NCBI GenBank assembly: GCA_964438605.1
Contig: CAYTKT010000001.1
Span: 62,001 to 126,000 of the forward strand
Source of the DNA: Alangreenwoodia sp964438605
GTDB taxonomy: Bacteria > Bacillota > Clostridia > Peptostreptococcales > Anaerovoracaceae
DNA length: 64,000 nt
Direction: 5' to 3'
Shown here: in pieces, positions 1 through 8,318 of the stretch
How positions within the stretch are numbered: the stretch's first letter is position 1
Layout: every line of letters begins with the position of its first letter
Program-made: the position numbers and the translations under genes
The notes under the pieces: generated by a model
Database searches by the model: none
What the model saw: only the letters and a program-made list of their open reading frames with translations
What the model was told of the DNA's origin: nothing

Positions 1-826
1 CCAAATCAGCATCAAAATAAGCGCTGCCGGCTCCCGGCGATGTGCAGAATATCTGATATCCGTTTTGCCTCAAAAGATTAAGCGCTTCGCGAGGTTCGTC
101 AAGAAATGTAAACCTGACACGCAACAGAGAGCCCGCCGCCGCACGCACCGTCTTCGGTCCAAAGATATCGGCCGTTCCCTTCATAACGATAATTTTGCGG
201 AATCCCGCCGCATCCGCCGTGCGCAGAATTGTTCCGAGGTTCCCTGGATCCTGCAGACGGTCGAGAACGAGAATGTTCGGCAAAAATGCGCCCTGTGCCA
301 AGTTTGCTCTCATACCGGCATCTTGAGGTTGCAGTGTGCCCGTCGGCGAATCCGCCTGCGCTTTGTTTTTGTTTCTGTCATCCGTCACACCGTGCGCGAA
401 GTCAGCTTTCATGCCGGCATCCTGCGGCTGCGGCATGAACTCCGCTGCGCCGCAACCGCAACAGCCCTCATGCTGCCCGCAAACATCAAAAAAGCCTTCC
501 AGAGAGCTGTCAGGCTTTGGAACGACCGCCGCGACGCCCTGCGGCGTTTCCGTATCGGCAGTCCGGTCAAACAGAGCATGCGGCATGATACTGATGCGGC
601 ATCCAAGTCCGTCAAGCCGCTTTACAAGTTCAAAGCCCTCTTGCCCGGACATAAAATCATCACGGACAAAAACGTCTTCCGGCAACACATCATTCTTTAA
701 AATTTCTTCGATCAGATGAATCCCTTCGACGATATATAAATTTGTTTTTTCTCTGTATTTCCTGCGGTAAAGCCGCGAAAAATGACGAACCCGTGCATTC
801 TTAGCGGAAGTGATCTGCTGTATCAT
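1..826 (-). CDS. SpoU/TrmH-family 23S rRNA methyltransferase, 3' end cut by window edge
   Basis: Reading from an ATG at 826, 275 codons run off the left edge. The N-terminal region (about residues 1-105) resembles the SpoU substrate-binding domain. The SpoU methylase core begins near residue 184 with LVLDRLQDPGNLGTILRTAD, the conserved motif of the SAM-dependent trefoil-knot 2'-O-ribose methyltransferases (RlmB/TsnR-like). Between the two domains lies about 70 residues of low-complexity sequence that family members normally lack. It contains a twice-repeated QPQDAGM motif (near residues 133 and 166) and a Cys-rich patch. The gene sits just downstream of the ftsZ terminator. The family is certain; the exact rRNA target is not. 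Confidence 0.88.
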   Translation of the reverse strand, partial: MIQQITSAKNARVRHFSRLYRRKYREKTNLYIVEGIHLIEEILKNDVLPEDVFVRDDFMSGQEGFELVKRLDGLGCRISIMPHALFDRTADTETPQGVAAVVPKPDSSLEGFFDVCGQHEGCCGCGAAEFMPQPQDAGMKADFAHGVTDDRNKNKAQADSPTGTLQPQDAGMRANLAQGAFLPNILVLDRLQDPGNLGTILRTADAAGFRKIIVMKGTADIFGPKTVRAAAGSLLRVRFTFLDEPREALNLLRQNGYQIFCTSPGAGSAYFDADL

Positions 827-846
827 GCGTCTGCTACACTCTTGAC

Positions 847-873
847 AAAAAGCCGGTGCAACACCGGCTTTTT
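847..873 (-). terminator. Intrinsic terminator downstream of ftsZ
   Basis: A perfect 12-bp stem (AAAAAGCCGGTG with its complement) closes a 3-base loop, with T runs on both sides, so it can act in both directions. It lies 12 bases past the ftsZ stop and 20 bases before the methyltransferase start, which would end the dcw transcript. Confidence 0.8.
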
Positions 874-885
874 TTATCCTAACAA

Positions 886-2034
886 TTAAAAATTCCTACT
901 GTTTATCGCGTCCATAGCGCCCTTTAAAAACTCAGGTACCTCGATGTCATCAGATGGCTCGTCCTCCCTGACATCTGACGCATGTTCCGAATCTCTCGTC
1001 TCCGCCTGCTTAGGAAAATCTTCCGCATTCTGGTTCTGGGCCTCCTGAACCTCCTGGGCTTCCTGCGTCGCTCCGTCCTCATCGTTCTCAAACCCGGTAG
1101 CGATAACGGTAATCCTGATCTCATCCTCAAGATCTTCCTTAATGGAAGCTCCGAAGATGATATTCGCATCTCTCGCTGCCGCCTTTTCGATGAGGTCTGC
1201 CGCTTCGTTCGCCTCCAGCATACCCAGATCGTATCCGCCCATAATATTGAGAAGAATCGCCTTTGCTCCGTCGATAGACGTTTCGAGAAGCGGGCTACCG
1301 ATGGCTTCCTTGACCGCATCGGTCACTCTGTTTTCACCGCGCCCGACGCCGACTCCCATATGTGCGATACCGCGGTCGCTCATCACAGTCTTAACGTCCG
1401 CGAAATCAAGATTGATAACTCCCGACTCTGCAATCAGATCCGTAATTCCCTGAACACCCTGCCTCAGCACATCGTCAGCCATGCTGAAAGCCTCACGCAT
1501 CGTCGTGTTTTTCTCTGAGATCTGAAGCAGTTTATCGTTCGGAACGACTACCAGCGAATCGACATACTGCTTGAGATATTCGATTCCCAGTTCCGCATGA
1601 TCCCTTCTTCGTTTTCCCTCAAATGTAAACGGCCTGGTAACGACACCCACTGTAAGGATGCCTCTTTCCTTTGCCGCCTTTGCGATGACAGGCGCAGCTC
1701 CCGTTCCGGTGCCGCCTCCCATGCCGGCGGTGATAAACACCATATCGACGCCCTCGAAATATTTCGTAATATCATCGAGATTTTCTTCTGCGGCCTTCAT
1801 CCCGGTCTCAGGATTTGCACCGGCGCCAAGACCGCGTGTCAGTTTCTCGCCGATCTGAATCTTTGTTTCGGCAATGGAGTCGTTCAGCGCCTGCTTGTCT
1901 GTGTTGACAGCAATAAATGAAACTCCCTTCAGGCCGGCTTCGATCATGCGGTTTACAGCATTTCCGCCGCCGCCGCCGACCCCGATCACCTTGATCAGAG
2001 CGTTATCTTCAACATCTACTTCAAATTGCAACAT
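886..2034 (-). CDS. ftsZ: Cell division GTPase FtsZ
   Basis: 382 residues. This is the tubulin-like GTPase that polymerises into the cytokinetic Z-ring. The tubulin signature GMGGGTGTGAAPV is at residues 104-116 and the catalytic T7 loop NLDFAD at 208-213. A variable acidic linker (about 320-360) precedes the C-terminal peptide DDIEVPEFLKG, which tethers FtsZ to membrane anchors such as SepF or FtsA. The ATG is preceded by AGGAGG at good spacing. It is the last gene of the dcw cluster, separated from ftsQ by about 200 bases with its own promoter candidate. No ftsA precedes it, unlike in Bacillus subtilis. Confidence 0.98.
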   Translation of the reverse strand: MLQFEVDVEDNALIKVIGVGGGGGNAVNRMIEAGLKGVSFIAVNTDKQALNDSIAETKIQIGEKLTRGLGAGANPETGMKAAEENLDDITKYFEGVDMVFITAGMGGGTGTGAAPVIAKAAKERGILTVGVVTRPFTFEGKRRRDHAELGIEYLKQYVDSLVVVPNDKLLQISEKNTTMREAFSMADDVLRQGVQGITDLIAESGVINLDFADVKTVMSDRGIAHMGVGVGRGENRVTDAVKEAIGSPLLETSIDGAKAILLNIMGGYDLGMLEANEAADLIEKAAARDANIIFGASIKEDLEDEIRITVIATGFENDEDGATQEAQEVQEAQNQNAEDFPKQAETRDSEHASDVREDEPSDDIEVPEFLKGAMDAINSRNF

Positions 2035-2069
2035 TATTCAGTAACCCTCCTGTTACTTAGATACGACAC

Positions 2070-2098
2070 ATTTTATCATAACAACCTGCTAATCGCAA
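2070..2098 (-). promoter_or_regulatory. Candidate ftsZ promoter
   Basis: TTGCGA (2093-2098) and TAAAAT (2070-2075) are separated by exactly 17 bases. The site lies 36 bases upstream of the ftsZ start and would give ftsZ expression independent of the upstream dcw genes. Sequence match only. Confidence 0.5.
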
Positions 2099-2241
2099 CA
2101 TTTTATTACAACCGAATCACCATTTATCACATCTAAATTGCCGCCTACGTTTTCACGTCCTCATATCGAAATCCGTCCATTCAAACCGGATATATTTTTT
2201 GAGGCCGCGGGCAGACGCACGGCTGTCCCGCCTGCGGCGCT

Positions 2242-3147
2242 TTAAATGACTGGATTAAACGACGCGTACCCGGTGCTGCTGACGTGAATGACGCCGCGTT
2301 TTACTCCTCTCTGTCCGAGATCATAAACAGCGGCCTTTATTCCTTCCACATTAGCCGATAAATCGACACATTCTCCCTGACACAACAGCGTGTCCGTAAT
2401 ACTCGCCTTGACAGAAGTCGGCGTCAATACTTCGACTTTTTTAAAATAAAGACCCGATGCGTTAATTTTTTGGATCATATCGATCAGAAGTGCAAAATCG
2501 CAGCCTTCCTTAAACGCCGGTATGTCGCCGATTTTATACTGCGCCAGTTGTACACCGGTCAGCAGAGTTGCAGACTGGGAATCTTTTGCAAAATCGATCA
2601 CCGTGCCGTCGTCGTCGATAATGACATATCCGTCGTCATATTTCACGGCAAACGTCGGATTCTTTTCATGAATCGTTATGACATAAGTATCGGGAATCTG
2701 CCTGTCGATTTCTGCCGAGGCAATGTACGCATTTTTCTCAAGACTTGCTTTCACTCTCCCGCTGCGGATGGAAAACATATTCATCCCTCTGCTGACACCG
2801 GCAATTTCGATAATCTCCGCCTCCGTCAGCAGCGTGTTGCCTTCTACCCGGATTACCGAAATATCGAAAAGCGGCGACCTTAAAACAGCGATGCACACGG
2901 CAATTATCACGACGATTGCTATAAGCCGCAGCATATAATGTTTTTTTCGTCTCTTTTTTTTCTTTTTTTTCCTATCCGACGGCTGCCCGTCGGCTTCCTC
3001 CAAAGGCACTTTTTCGTCTCCGGAAACGTATACCTCGTCTTCCTCAATGTTCGGCGTATATGTAAAATCATAATCAGCATCGCTGCCGCCGTAAATATCT
3101 GTTGAGGTCCGGAAGCTGTCATTTTCTCTGTCGTTATCCATCGTCAT
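2242..3147 (-). CDS. ftsQ: Cell division protein FtsQ/DivIB
   Basis: 301 residues. This bitopic divisome protein acts with FtsL to activate septal peptidoglycan synthesis. The layout is an acidic then Lys/Arg-rich cytoplasmic tail (1-72, with a run of basic residues at 60-69), one transmembrane helix (about 73-91), and an extracellular POTRA domain starting with FDISVIRVEGNTLLT. The start ATG overlaps the stop of the upstream MurA stub (ATGA), so translation is probably coupled. A GC-rich imperfect inverted repeat (about 2201-2240) follows the stop but has no T tract. In Clostridia, ftsQ commonly lies between murG or murA and ftsZ. Confidence 0.9.
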   Translation of the reverse strand: MTMDNDRENDSFRTSTDIYGGSDADYDFTYTPNIEEDEVYVSGDEKVPLEEADGQPSDRKKKKKKRRKKHYMLRLIAIVVIIAVCIAVLRSPLFDISVIRVEGNTLLTEAEIIEIAGVSRGMNMFSIRSGRVKASLEKNAYIASAEIDRQIPDTYVITIHEKNPTFAVKYDDGYVIIDDDGTVIDFAKDSQSATLLTGVQLAQYKIGDIPAFKEGCDFALLIDMIQKINASGLYFKKVEVLTPTSVKASITDTLLCQGECVDLSANVEGIKAAVYDLGQRGVKRGVIHVSSTGYASFNPVI

Positions 3148-3347
3148 TCCTCTTGTACCCGTACTACATCTGCTCCCAAATGATTCAGTATCGTTTCAAG
3201 TCTCTCATATCCCCGGTCTATAAGAACGGTATTTTCAACGACCGACCTGCCTTCCGCCGCCAGCAGCGGCAGTCCCGCGTTTTTTGCTCCCGCAGCCTGC
3301 GTCTCGCCTTTCAGTCGTCTGCCGCCTGATATATGAGATATGTCCAA
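3144..3347 (-). pseudogene. MurA N-terminal stub (67 residues), coupled to ftsQ
   Basis: A short reading frame that matches only the N terminus of MurA (UDP-GlcNAc enolpyruvyl transferase, about 420 residues). It has ISGGRRLKGE, then GAKNAGLPLLAA with the active-site Lys-Asn pair, then a stretch like the MurA segment ending LNHLGADV. The remaining roughly 350 residues, including the catalytic Cys loop, are absent because ftsQ begins at its stop codon. TTG at 3347 is the likely start: GAGGAGG (3356-3362) lies 8 bases ahead, whereas a GTG at 3356 overlaps that Shine-Dalgarno. It is probably a deletion remnant kept open by coupling to ftsQ; a small functional protein is not excluded. Confidence 0.75.
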
Positions 3348-3453
3348 AGACAGCACCTCCTCTGTCGTTTATTATATGCAGAGCCGGTGCCTGCGGTTCC
3401 TGAAAAAATGCCCCGCCTATACTTTTTCATTTCTCACTTTTAAACCATTTTCG

Positions 3454-4566
3454 TCATCCGCTTTTCTCCCTTCGTTCGATCATCTCTTTTTCTATCACAT
3501 CACAAATCACATCGGCCGCATCCGTGCGCCCCAGCGATTTGGCGTTTTTTTCCATCCTTTTCACACGTTTTTTGTCGTCCATCAGTCGGGCGATCAAATC
3601 CGCGATCGTGCTGGCGTCAAGATCTTTTTCCTCAATCAGAATCGAACCGCCGCGGTCAGCCACCACCTTTGCGTTATAATACTGATGATTATGCGTCACA
3701 TAAGGTGACGGCACCATGACGGACGCCCTTCCGCACGCCGTAATTTCCGATACCGTCAGCGCGCCCGACCGCGTCACAGCCAGATCGCAGGCGCTCAGAT
3801 ACTTCGGCATATCGTCGATATATTTAAGATACGTCACCCTGGCATCCGTTAAGTCAGCCTGGGAAACGATCTCATCGTAATAACGCCTGCCGGTAACGAA
3901 AAATATCTTCAGTCCCGTCCTGTCATGAAGGCGCTTGACGGCCTCCGCCATCTCCTCATTAATCTTACGCGCCCCAAGACTTCCGCCGAAGCTCAAAACG
4001 ACAAAATCATCCTCCGGCGTACCCAGCGCCCTGCGGGCGTCCTCACGCCGGATTTCCTCGAAAGACTTTCTGACCGGGTTTCCCACGACGATCGGCTTGT
4101 CCTTCGTCTTAAAATATTTACCCGCCTCCTCAAAAGCGATAAACAGTTTTTCAGCTTTTCTGCTGAGTATTTTATTCGTCAGTCCCGGAAAAGCATTCTG
4201 TTCGTGAATATACGTTGGAATTCCCATAGAGGACGCCACCGACATGACAGGTCCGCAAACGTAGCCTCCTGTACCGATGACAAAATCCGGCTGAAACTCC
4301 TGGATGATAGCTCTTGCTTCTCTCATCCCCTTTTTCAGATCCCGGATCGTCTTTACATTTTTCCACAGTTGGCGGCGGTTTAAGCCGCTGGCCGTTACAA
4401 ATCTCAACTCGTACCCATTGGCAGGTACGATGTCCTTTTCCATTCCGTGATCCGTTCCCACGAAAATAATCTGGGAAGACGGCCATCTCCTCTTGATCTC
4501 GTCTGCTATAGCAATGGCGGGATAAATGTGGCCGCCGGTACCGCCTCCTGTAAGAATCGCTTTCAT
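3454..4566 (-). CDS. murG: UDP-GlcNAc:lipid I N-acetylglucosaminyltransferase MurG
   Basis: 370 residues from the ATG at 4566, chosen because the GT-B glycine loop (TGGGTGGH) begins at residue 6 and GGAGAAG lies upstream; in-frame codons further upstream overlap ftsW. MurG adds GlcNAc to lipid I at the inner membrane face to make lipid II. The second glycine-rich loop GGSLGARKINE and the donor-site segment SGALTVSEITACGRASVMVP are present. It starts 33 bases after the ftsW stop, in the canonical dcw position. Confidence 0.97.
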   Translation of the reverse strand: MKAILTGGGTGGHIYPAIAIADEIKRRWPSSQIIFVGTDHGMEKDIVPANGYELRFVTASGLNRRQLWKNVKTIRDLKKGMREARAIIQEFQPDFVIGTGGYVCGPVMSVASSMGIPTYIHEQNAFPGLTNKILSRKAEKLFIAFEEAGKYFKTKDKPIVVGNPVRKSFEEIRREDARRALGTPEDDFVVLSFGGSLGARKINEEMAEAVKRLHDRTGLKIFFVTGRRYYDEIVSQADLTDARVTYLKYIDDMPKYLSACDLAVTRSGALTVSEITACGRASVMVPSPYVTHNHQYYNAKVVADRGGSILIEEKDLDASTIADLIARLMDDKKRVKRMEKNAKSLGRTDAADVICDVIEKEMIERREKSG

Positions 4567-4598
4567 AATCACTTCTCCGTTGTCTGTGCGCTTTTGCG

Positions 4599-5783
4599 CT
4601 ACTTTGCAGAATGCCTTGAAATATTGAGCATAACACCCATACACCCCATAAATACCAGCAGCGAATTGCCGCCCCAGCTGATGAAAGGCAGCGAAATGCC
4701 TGTCGGCGGCATCAGGGATGTGACAATCATTACGTTCAGGATGACCTGAAGGCCGAGCATAATCGTAATTCCCGACGACAGCAGAAGTCCGAAGGTGTCA
4801 GGCGCATTCATCGAGATATGCACACATCTCCAGATCAGAATCAGATATACCGCCAGCAAAACAAGCAGTCCGACAAATCCCAGCTCCTCGCCGATAATGG
4901 CGAGAATAAAATCGTTTTGCGGTTCCGGAAGATACAGTGTTTTCTGCATACTCTTTCCAAGTCCCACACCCGTCAGCCCGCCAGAACCAAGCGCCAGCAG
5001 CGACTGAACCACCTGATAACCGGTTCCCTGCGAATCAGCAAACGGATCTAAAAATCCAAAAATGCGCTTCATTCTGTATCCGTTTTCATCCGTCAGAATC
5101 AATGCCACCAGTCCTGCGATTCCGACACCGCCGGCGACCACAGCATAAATCATATTTATTCCGGCCACAAACATAATTCCGAGAGCAATCAGGACGATAG
5201 TAAACGCCGTCGTCGTGCTCGGCTGAGCGAGAATCAGTCCAGCGACGATTCCCACCGCGACAAGCGGCGGAAGAACGCCGCGCTTAAAGTTTCTGATGGA
5301 ATTCCTTGGATAACTGAGCCATGAGGCGACAAACAGAATACAGGCTGCCTTCGCCCATTCTCCAGGCATGATTGTAACGCCCAGATTCAGCCATCTGCGC
5401 GCATTATTCAATTCGGTACCCAGCGGCGTAAAGACAAGACCCAGTAATATGATGGATATCAGCAGAACAGGAATCGCCAGATTCCGCAGTTTGTGATAAT
5501 CGACAACCGCCATGGCAATCATGCACACCGTCCCTAAAATCGCATACGGGATGTCGCGCAGCAAATAGTAATACGGCGTACCCTCGCTGCTGATCGCATA
5601 ATAATAACTGGCACTGAATACCATGATCACACCGAAGACAACGAGCAATAATACAAGAGCTGACAATACGAAATCCCCCGGCTTCAGCGGCAGAGATTTC
5701 TTTTGCGTTTCGCTCAGACGCTCCGGCGCGTCTTCCTTTTTTCTTATAGACTTTGTAGATTCTGCTAACATTTTCCGTTTCAT
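4599..5783 (-). CDS. ftsW: SEDS lipid II polymerase FtsW/SpoVE type
   Basis: 394 residues with about ten hydrophobic membrane segments after a roughly 35-residue basic N-terminal tail. SEDS features are visible: LGVTIMPGEWAKAA, QPSTTTAFTIVLIALG and the C-terminal LPEPQNDFILAIIGEELGF. SEDS proteins polymerise lipid II together with a class B PBP, here the PBP at 11517-13523. GGAGGG precedes the ATG. Position in the dcw cluster argues for the division polymerase FtsW; SpoVE of spore formers is closely related and cannot be excluded by sequence alone. Confidence 0.93.
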   Translation of the reverse strand: MKRKMLAESTKSIRKKEDAPERLSETQKKSLPLKPGDFVLSALVLLLVVFGVIMVFSASYYYAISSEGTPYYYLLRDIPYAILGTVCMIAMAVVDYHKLRNLAIPVLLISIILLGLVFTPLGTELNNARRWLNLGVTIMPGEWAKAACILFVASWLSYPRNSIRNFKRGVLPPLVAVGIVAGLILAQPSTTTAFTIVLIALGIMFVAGINMIYAVVAGGVGIAGLVALILTDENGYRMKRIFGFLDPFADSQGTGYQVVQSLLALGSGGLTGVGLGKSMQKTLYLPEPQNDFILAIIGEELGFVGLLVLLAVYLILIWRCVHISMNAPDTFGLLLSSGITIMLGLQVILNVMIVTSLMPPTGISLPFISWGGNSLLVFMGCMGVMLNISRHSAK

Positions 5784-5876
5784 GAAATCTCCCTCCGGTT
5801 TAGGCCCCAGGGGACCGTTGTCATATTTCCGGTCGTCTGTCGGATTTTCTCCGCCCGCAGACCTCGCTTCCGTGTT

Positions 5877-7331
5877 TCAGTTCTCAGGAATTTCACGGAC
5901 GCGCTGTTTAAAATCGTCACCTCTGACTTCGAAATTCGGATACATTCCCCAGCTTGCGCAGGCAGGCGACAGCAGGACGGTGTCTCCCGGCTTCGCAAGC
6001 CTGTAAGAGACTTCGACAGCTTCTTTCATATCATTTACCATATAAATCGCATTAAATCCCGCAGCCTCTGCGGCCTCACGGATCTTCCGCGCCGTAGCGC
6101 CCATCAGCACGAGCGCCTTCACATGCCCTTCAAAGCTGGCTATAAACTCATCGTAGTTCGAGCCTTTGTCATAACCCCCGGCAATCAGGATAATATTTGA
6201 AAACGACTGGACAGCCTTGATCGCCGCATCAGGATTCGTTCCTTTTGAATCATTTACAAACGATACGCCATTCTTCTGGCCGCAGCGCTCAATCCTGTGG
6301 CTGACGCCGGAAAATTCGCGCAATGTCCGTCCTATGACATCCGGACCGATTCCCGCAAAATAAGCGACAGCCGCTGCCGCCAGCGCATTTTCAAGATTGT
6401 GAAGTCCCGGAATCTGAAGCTCGTCAGCACCGCAGATATCGACAATATCAGTGATCTCGCCCGCTTTTCCAAAGCCGGCTTTTGTCGCTTCCGATTTGCC
6501 GGATCCCCCCGCAGCAGCATCCATAGCGCTGCCGTTTTGTCTGCCGCCGGCAATCACAATGTGTCCGTCTCTGATAAATGCGCCGAATTCAAGCTCTTTT
6601 TTCCTGCTGAACGGCACCCGGACCGCCTGACAATTCAGCGCTATCTGCGACACGATTTCGTCGTCAGCATTATATATGAAATATTCGTTTTCCCCCTGGT
6701 TCATGAAAATATTCGCCTTTGCCAGAATGTAATTTTCCATTGTCTTGTGGCGGTTCAGGTGATCAGGCGTCACGTTAAGCATCGCCGAAATCTGTGGACG
6801 AAAATATTTTATAGTTTCCAGCTGAAAGCTGCTGCATTCCGTCACGAGAAACGTATCCGCCTTTGCTTCAAGCGCCTTTGAAACGACTGCGACGCCTATA
6901 TTTCCGACAACTTCTGTCTTTTTCCCGGCATTTTTAAAGATTTCGCCGACGAGAGCCGTCGTCGTCGTCTTGCCGTTCGTCCCGGTAATTGCAATATAGG
7001 TCCCGCCTCCACAGCGGTAAGCAAGCTCAAGTTCCCCAATAATTTCCGCACCGCTTTGCGCCGCCTCTGAAAGATATGGCATGTCAGCCGGAACTCCCGG
7101 ACTCAGCACCAAAAGGTCAAACCCTTCCACGACTGCCGGCCTTTTGCCGAAGCTGGCCGAAAATCCGTTTTTTGCGGCCCATGCCGCCTTCGTTTCGTCT
7201 TCTTTTTCGTCATACACACTGACTGACGCCCCCAGTGACTTCAGCGCCTCAGCTGCCGCGATTCCTGATTTTCCAAGTCCGACGACGAGAACATTTTTCC
7301 CGCCGACCTGCATATGCCCGTTCTGTTCCAT
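5877..7331 (-). CDS. murD: UDP-MurNAc-L-alanine:D-glutamate ligase MurD
   Basis: 484 residues. MurD adds D-Glu to UDP-MurNAc-L-Ala in the cytoplasm using ATP. It has an N-terminal Rossmann-like UDP domain (VLVVGLGKSG), the ATP loop TGTNGKTTTT at about 116-125, and the C-terminal ligase domain with FVNDSKGTNPDA and ILIAGGYDKG. Between the central and C-terminal domains (about residues 258-292) is a Gly/Ala/Ser/Lys-rich insertion of roughly 35 residues not typical of MurD. The start follows mraY by 24 bases and has a modest GAGG Shine-Dalgarno. Confidence 0.97.
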   Translation of the reverse strand: MEQNGHMQVGGKNVLVVGLGKSGIAAAEALKSLGASVSVYDEKEDETKAAWAAKNGFSASFGKRPAVVEGFDLLVLSPGVPADMPYLSEAAQSGAEIIGELELAYRCGGGTYIAITGTNGKTTTTALVGEIFKNAGKKTEVVGNIGVAVVSKALEAKADTFLVTECSSFQLETIKYFRPQISAMLNVTPDHLNRHKTMENYILAKANIFMNQGENEYFIYNADDEIVSQIALNCQAVRVPFSRKKELEFGAFIRDGHIVIAGGRQNGSAMDAAAGGSGKSEATKAGFGKAGEITDIVDICGADELQIPGLHNLENALAAAAVAYFAGIGPDVIGRTLREFSGVSHRIERCGQKNGVSFVNDSKGTNPDAAIKAVQSFSNIILIAGGYDKGSNYDEFIASFEGHVKALVLMGATARKIREAAEAAGFNAIYMVNDMKEAVEVSYRLAKPGDTVLLSPACASWGMYPNFEVRGDDFKQRVREIPEN

Positions 7332-7355
7332 AATATCATATCCTCTGTTTTCAGT

Positions 7356-8318
7356 TTACAGCAAAAATGTGGATAATATGCAGAGTAAAAGCGTAACCAG
7401 CCAGAATACGGCGACGACTTTTGTCTCCTTCCATCCGCTCAGTTCAAAATGGTGATGAAGCGGTGCCATGCGAAACACACGCTTCCCCCGCGTTTTAAAG
7501 CTGACCACCTGAATAATGACGGAAAGAACTTCCACTACGAAAATTCCGCCGATCACAGGCAGAATCAGTTCCATATTCATCATCACAGCTGATACAGCCA
7601 GTGCGCCGCCCAGAGCCAGCGAACCCGTATCTCCCATAAAGACTTTTGCCGGATAATGATTAAAAATCAAAAATCCGAAGCATGCACCGCTTATGGCCGC
7701 GCTGAAAATACTCGAATCTGTATATCCGATGTCGCTTCCCTTAATCGCTAAAAAAAGCGCCGCGATTGCCGTGCATCCGCTGGCCAGCCCGTCAAGGCCG
7801 TCCGTCAAGTTTACAGCATTTACCATAGCAACTAAAATAAACGCGATAAATGGAATATAAAACCATCCGAGATCAAGATAATTATCCCAGATCGGCACAT
7901 AAATGCTCGTCCCGTAAACAGACACCTTTGCCTGATAGACGGCGATAATCACCGCAATAATTATCTGAAAGATAAGCTTTTGCAGGGCTGTCAGACCCAA
8001 ATTTCTCTTTTTGACGACTTTAATAAAATCATCGCAAAAGCCAATCAGCCCGCAGAGCACGAAGGAAACGAGCAAAATCCCCATATCCGCGCTAAAGCCC
8101 CGGCGGATTGTCATTAAAACACACGTGATGATAACGGCAAGAATAATCATAATACCGCCCATCGTCGGCGTTCCCGCCTTTTTCAGATGAGCCTGCGGCC
8201 CGTCCTCGCGGATGCTCTGACCCGCCTTTATCTTTCTGAGGACCGGGATAAAAACCGGTCCCAGGATCGCCACAATCACAAAGGCAACCAAAATCGTGAT
8301 TAAAATACTAACGTCCAT
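7356..8318 (-). CDS. mraY: Phospho-MurNAc-pentapeptide transferase MraY
   Basis: 320 residues from the ATG at 8318; a purine-rich GGGGGA lies just upstream and the start overlaps the murF stop by 11 bases. This integral membrane enzyme transfers phospho-MurNAc-pentapeptide to undecaprenyl phosphate to make lipid I. About ten transmembrane segments are visible. Signatures include AHLKKAGTPTMGG near the N terminus, AVNLTDGLDGLASG with catalytic Asp residues, FMGDTGSLALGG, and the MAPLHHHFELSGW loop near the C terminus. Confidence 0.97.
   Translation of the reverse strand: MDVSILITILVAFVIVAILGPVFIPVLRKIKAGQSIREDGPQAHLKKAGTPTMGGIMIILAVIITCVLMTIRRGFSADMGILLVSFVLCGLIGFCDDFIKVVKKRNLGLTALQKLIFQIIIAVIIAVYQAKVSVYGTSIYVPIWDNYLDLGWFYIPFIAFILVAMVNAVNLTDGLDGLASGCTAIAALFLAIKGSDIGYTDSSIFSAAISGACFGFLIFNHYPAKVFMGDTGSLALGGALAVSAVMMNMELILPVIGGIFVVEVLSVIIQVVSFKTRGKRVFRMAPLHHHFELSGWKETKVVAVFWLVTLLLCILSTFLL

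Noticed and set aside
2201..2240. GC-rich inverted repeat after ftsQ as a terminator
   Set aside because: Imperfect stem with no T run on either strand; ftsZ also has its own promoter candidate.
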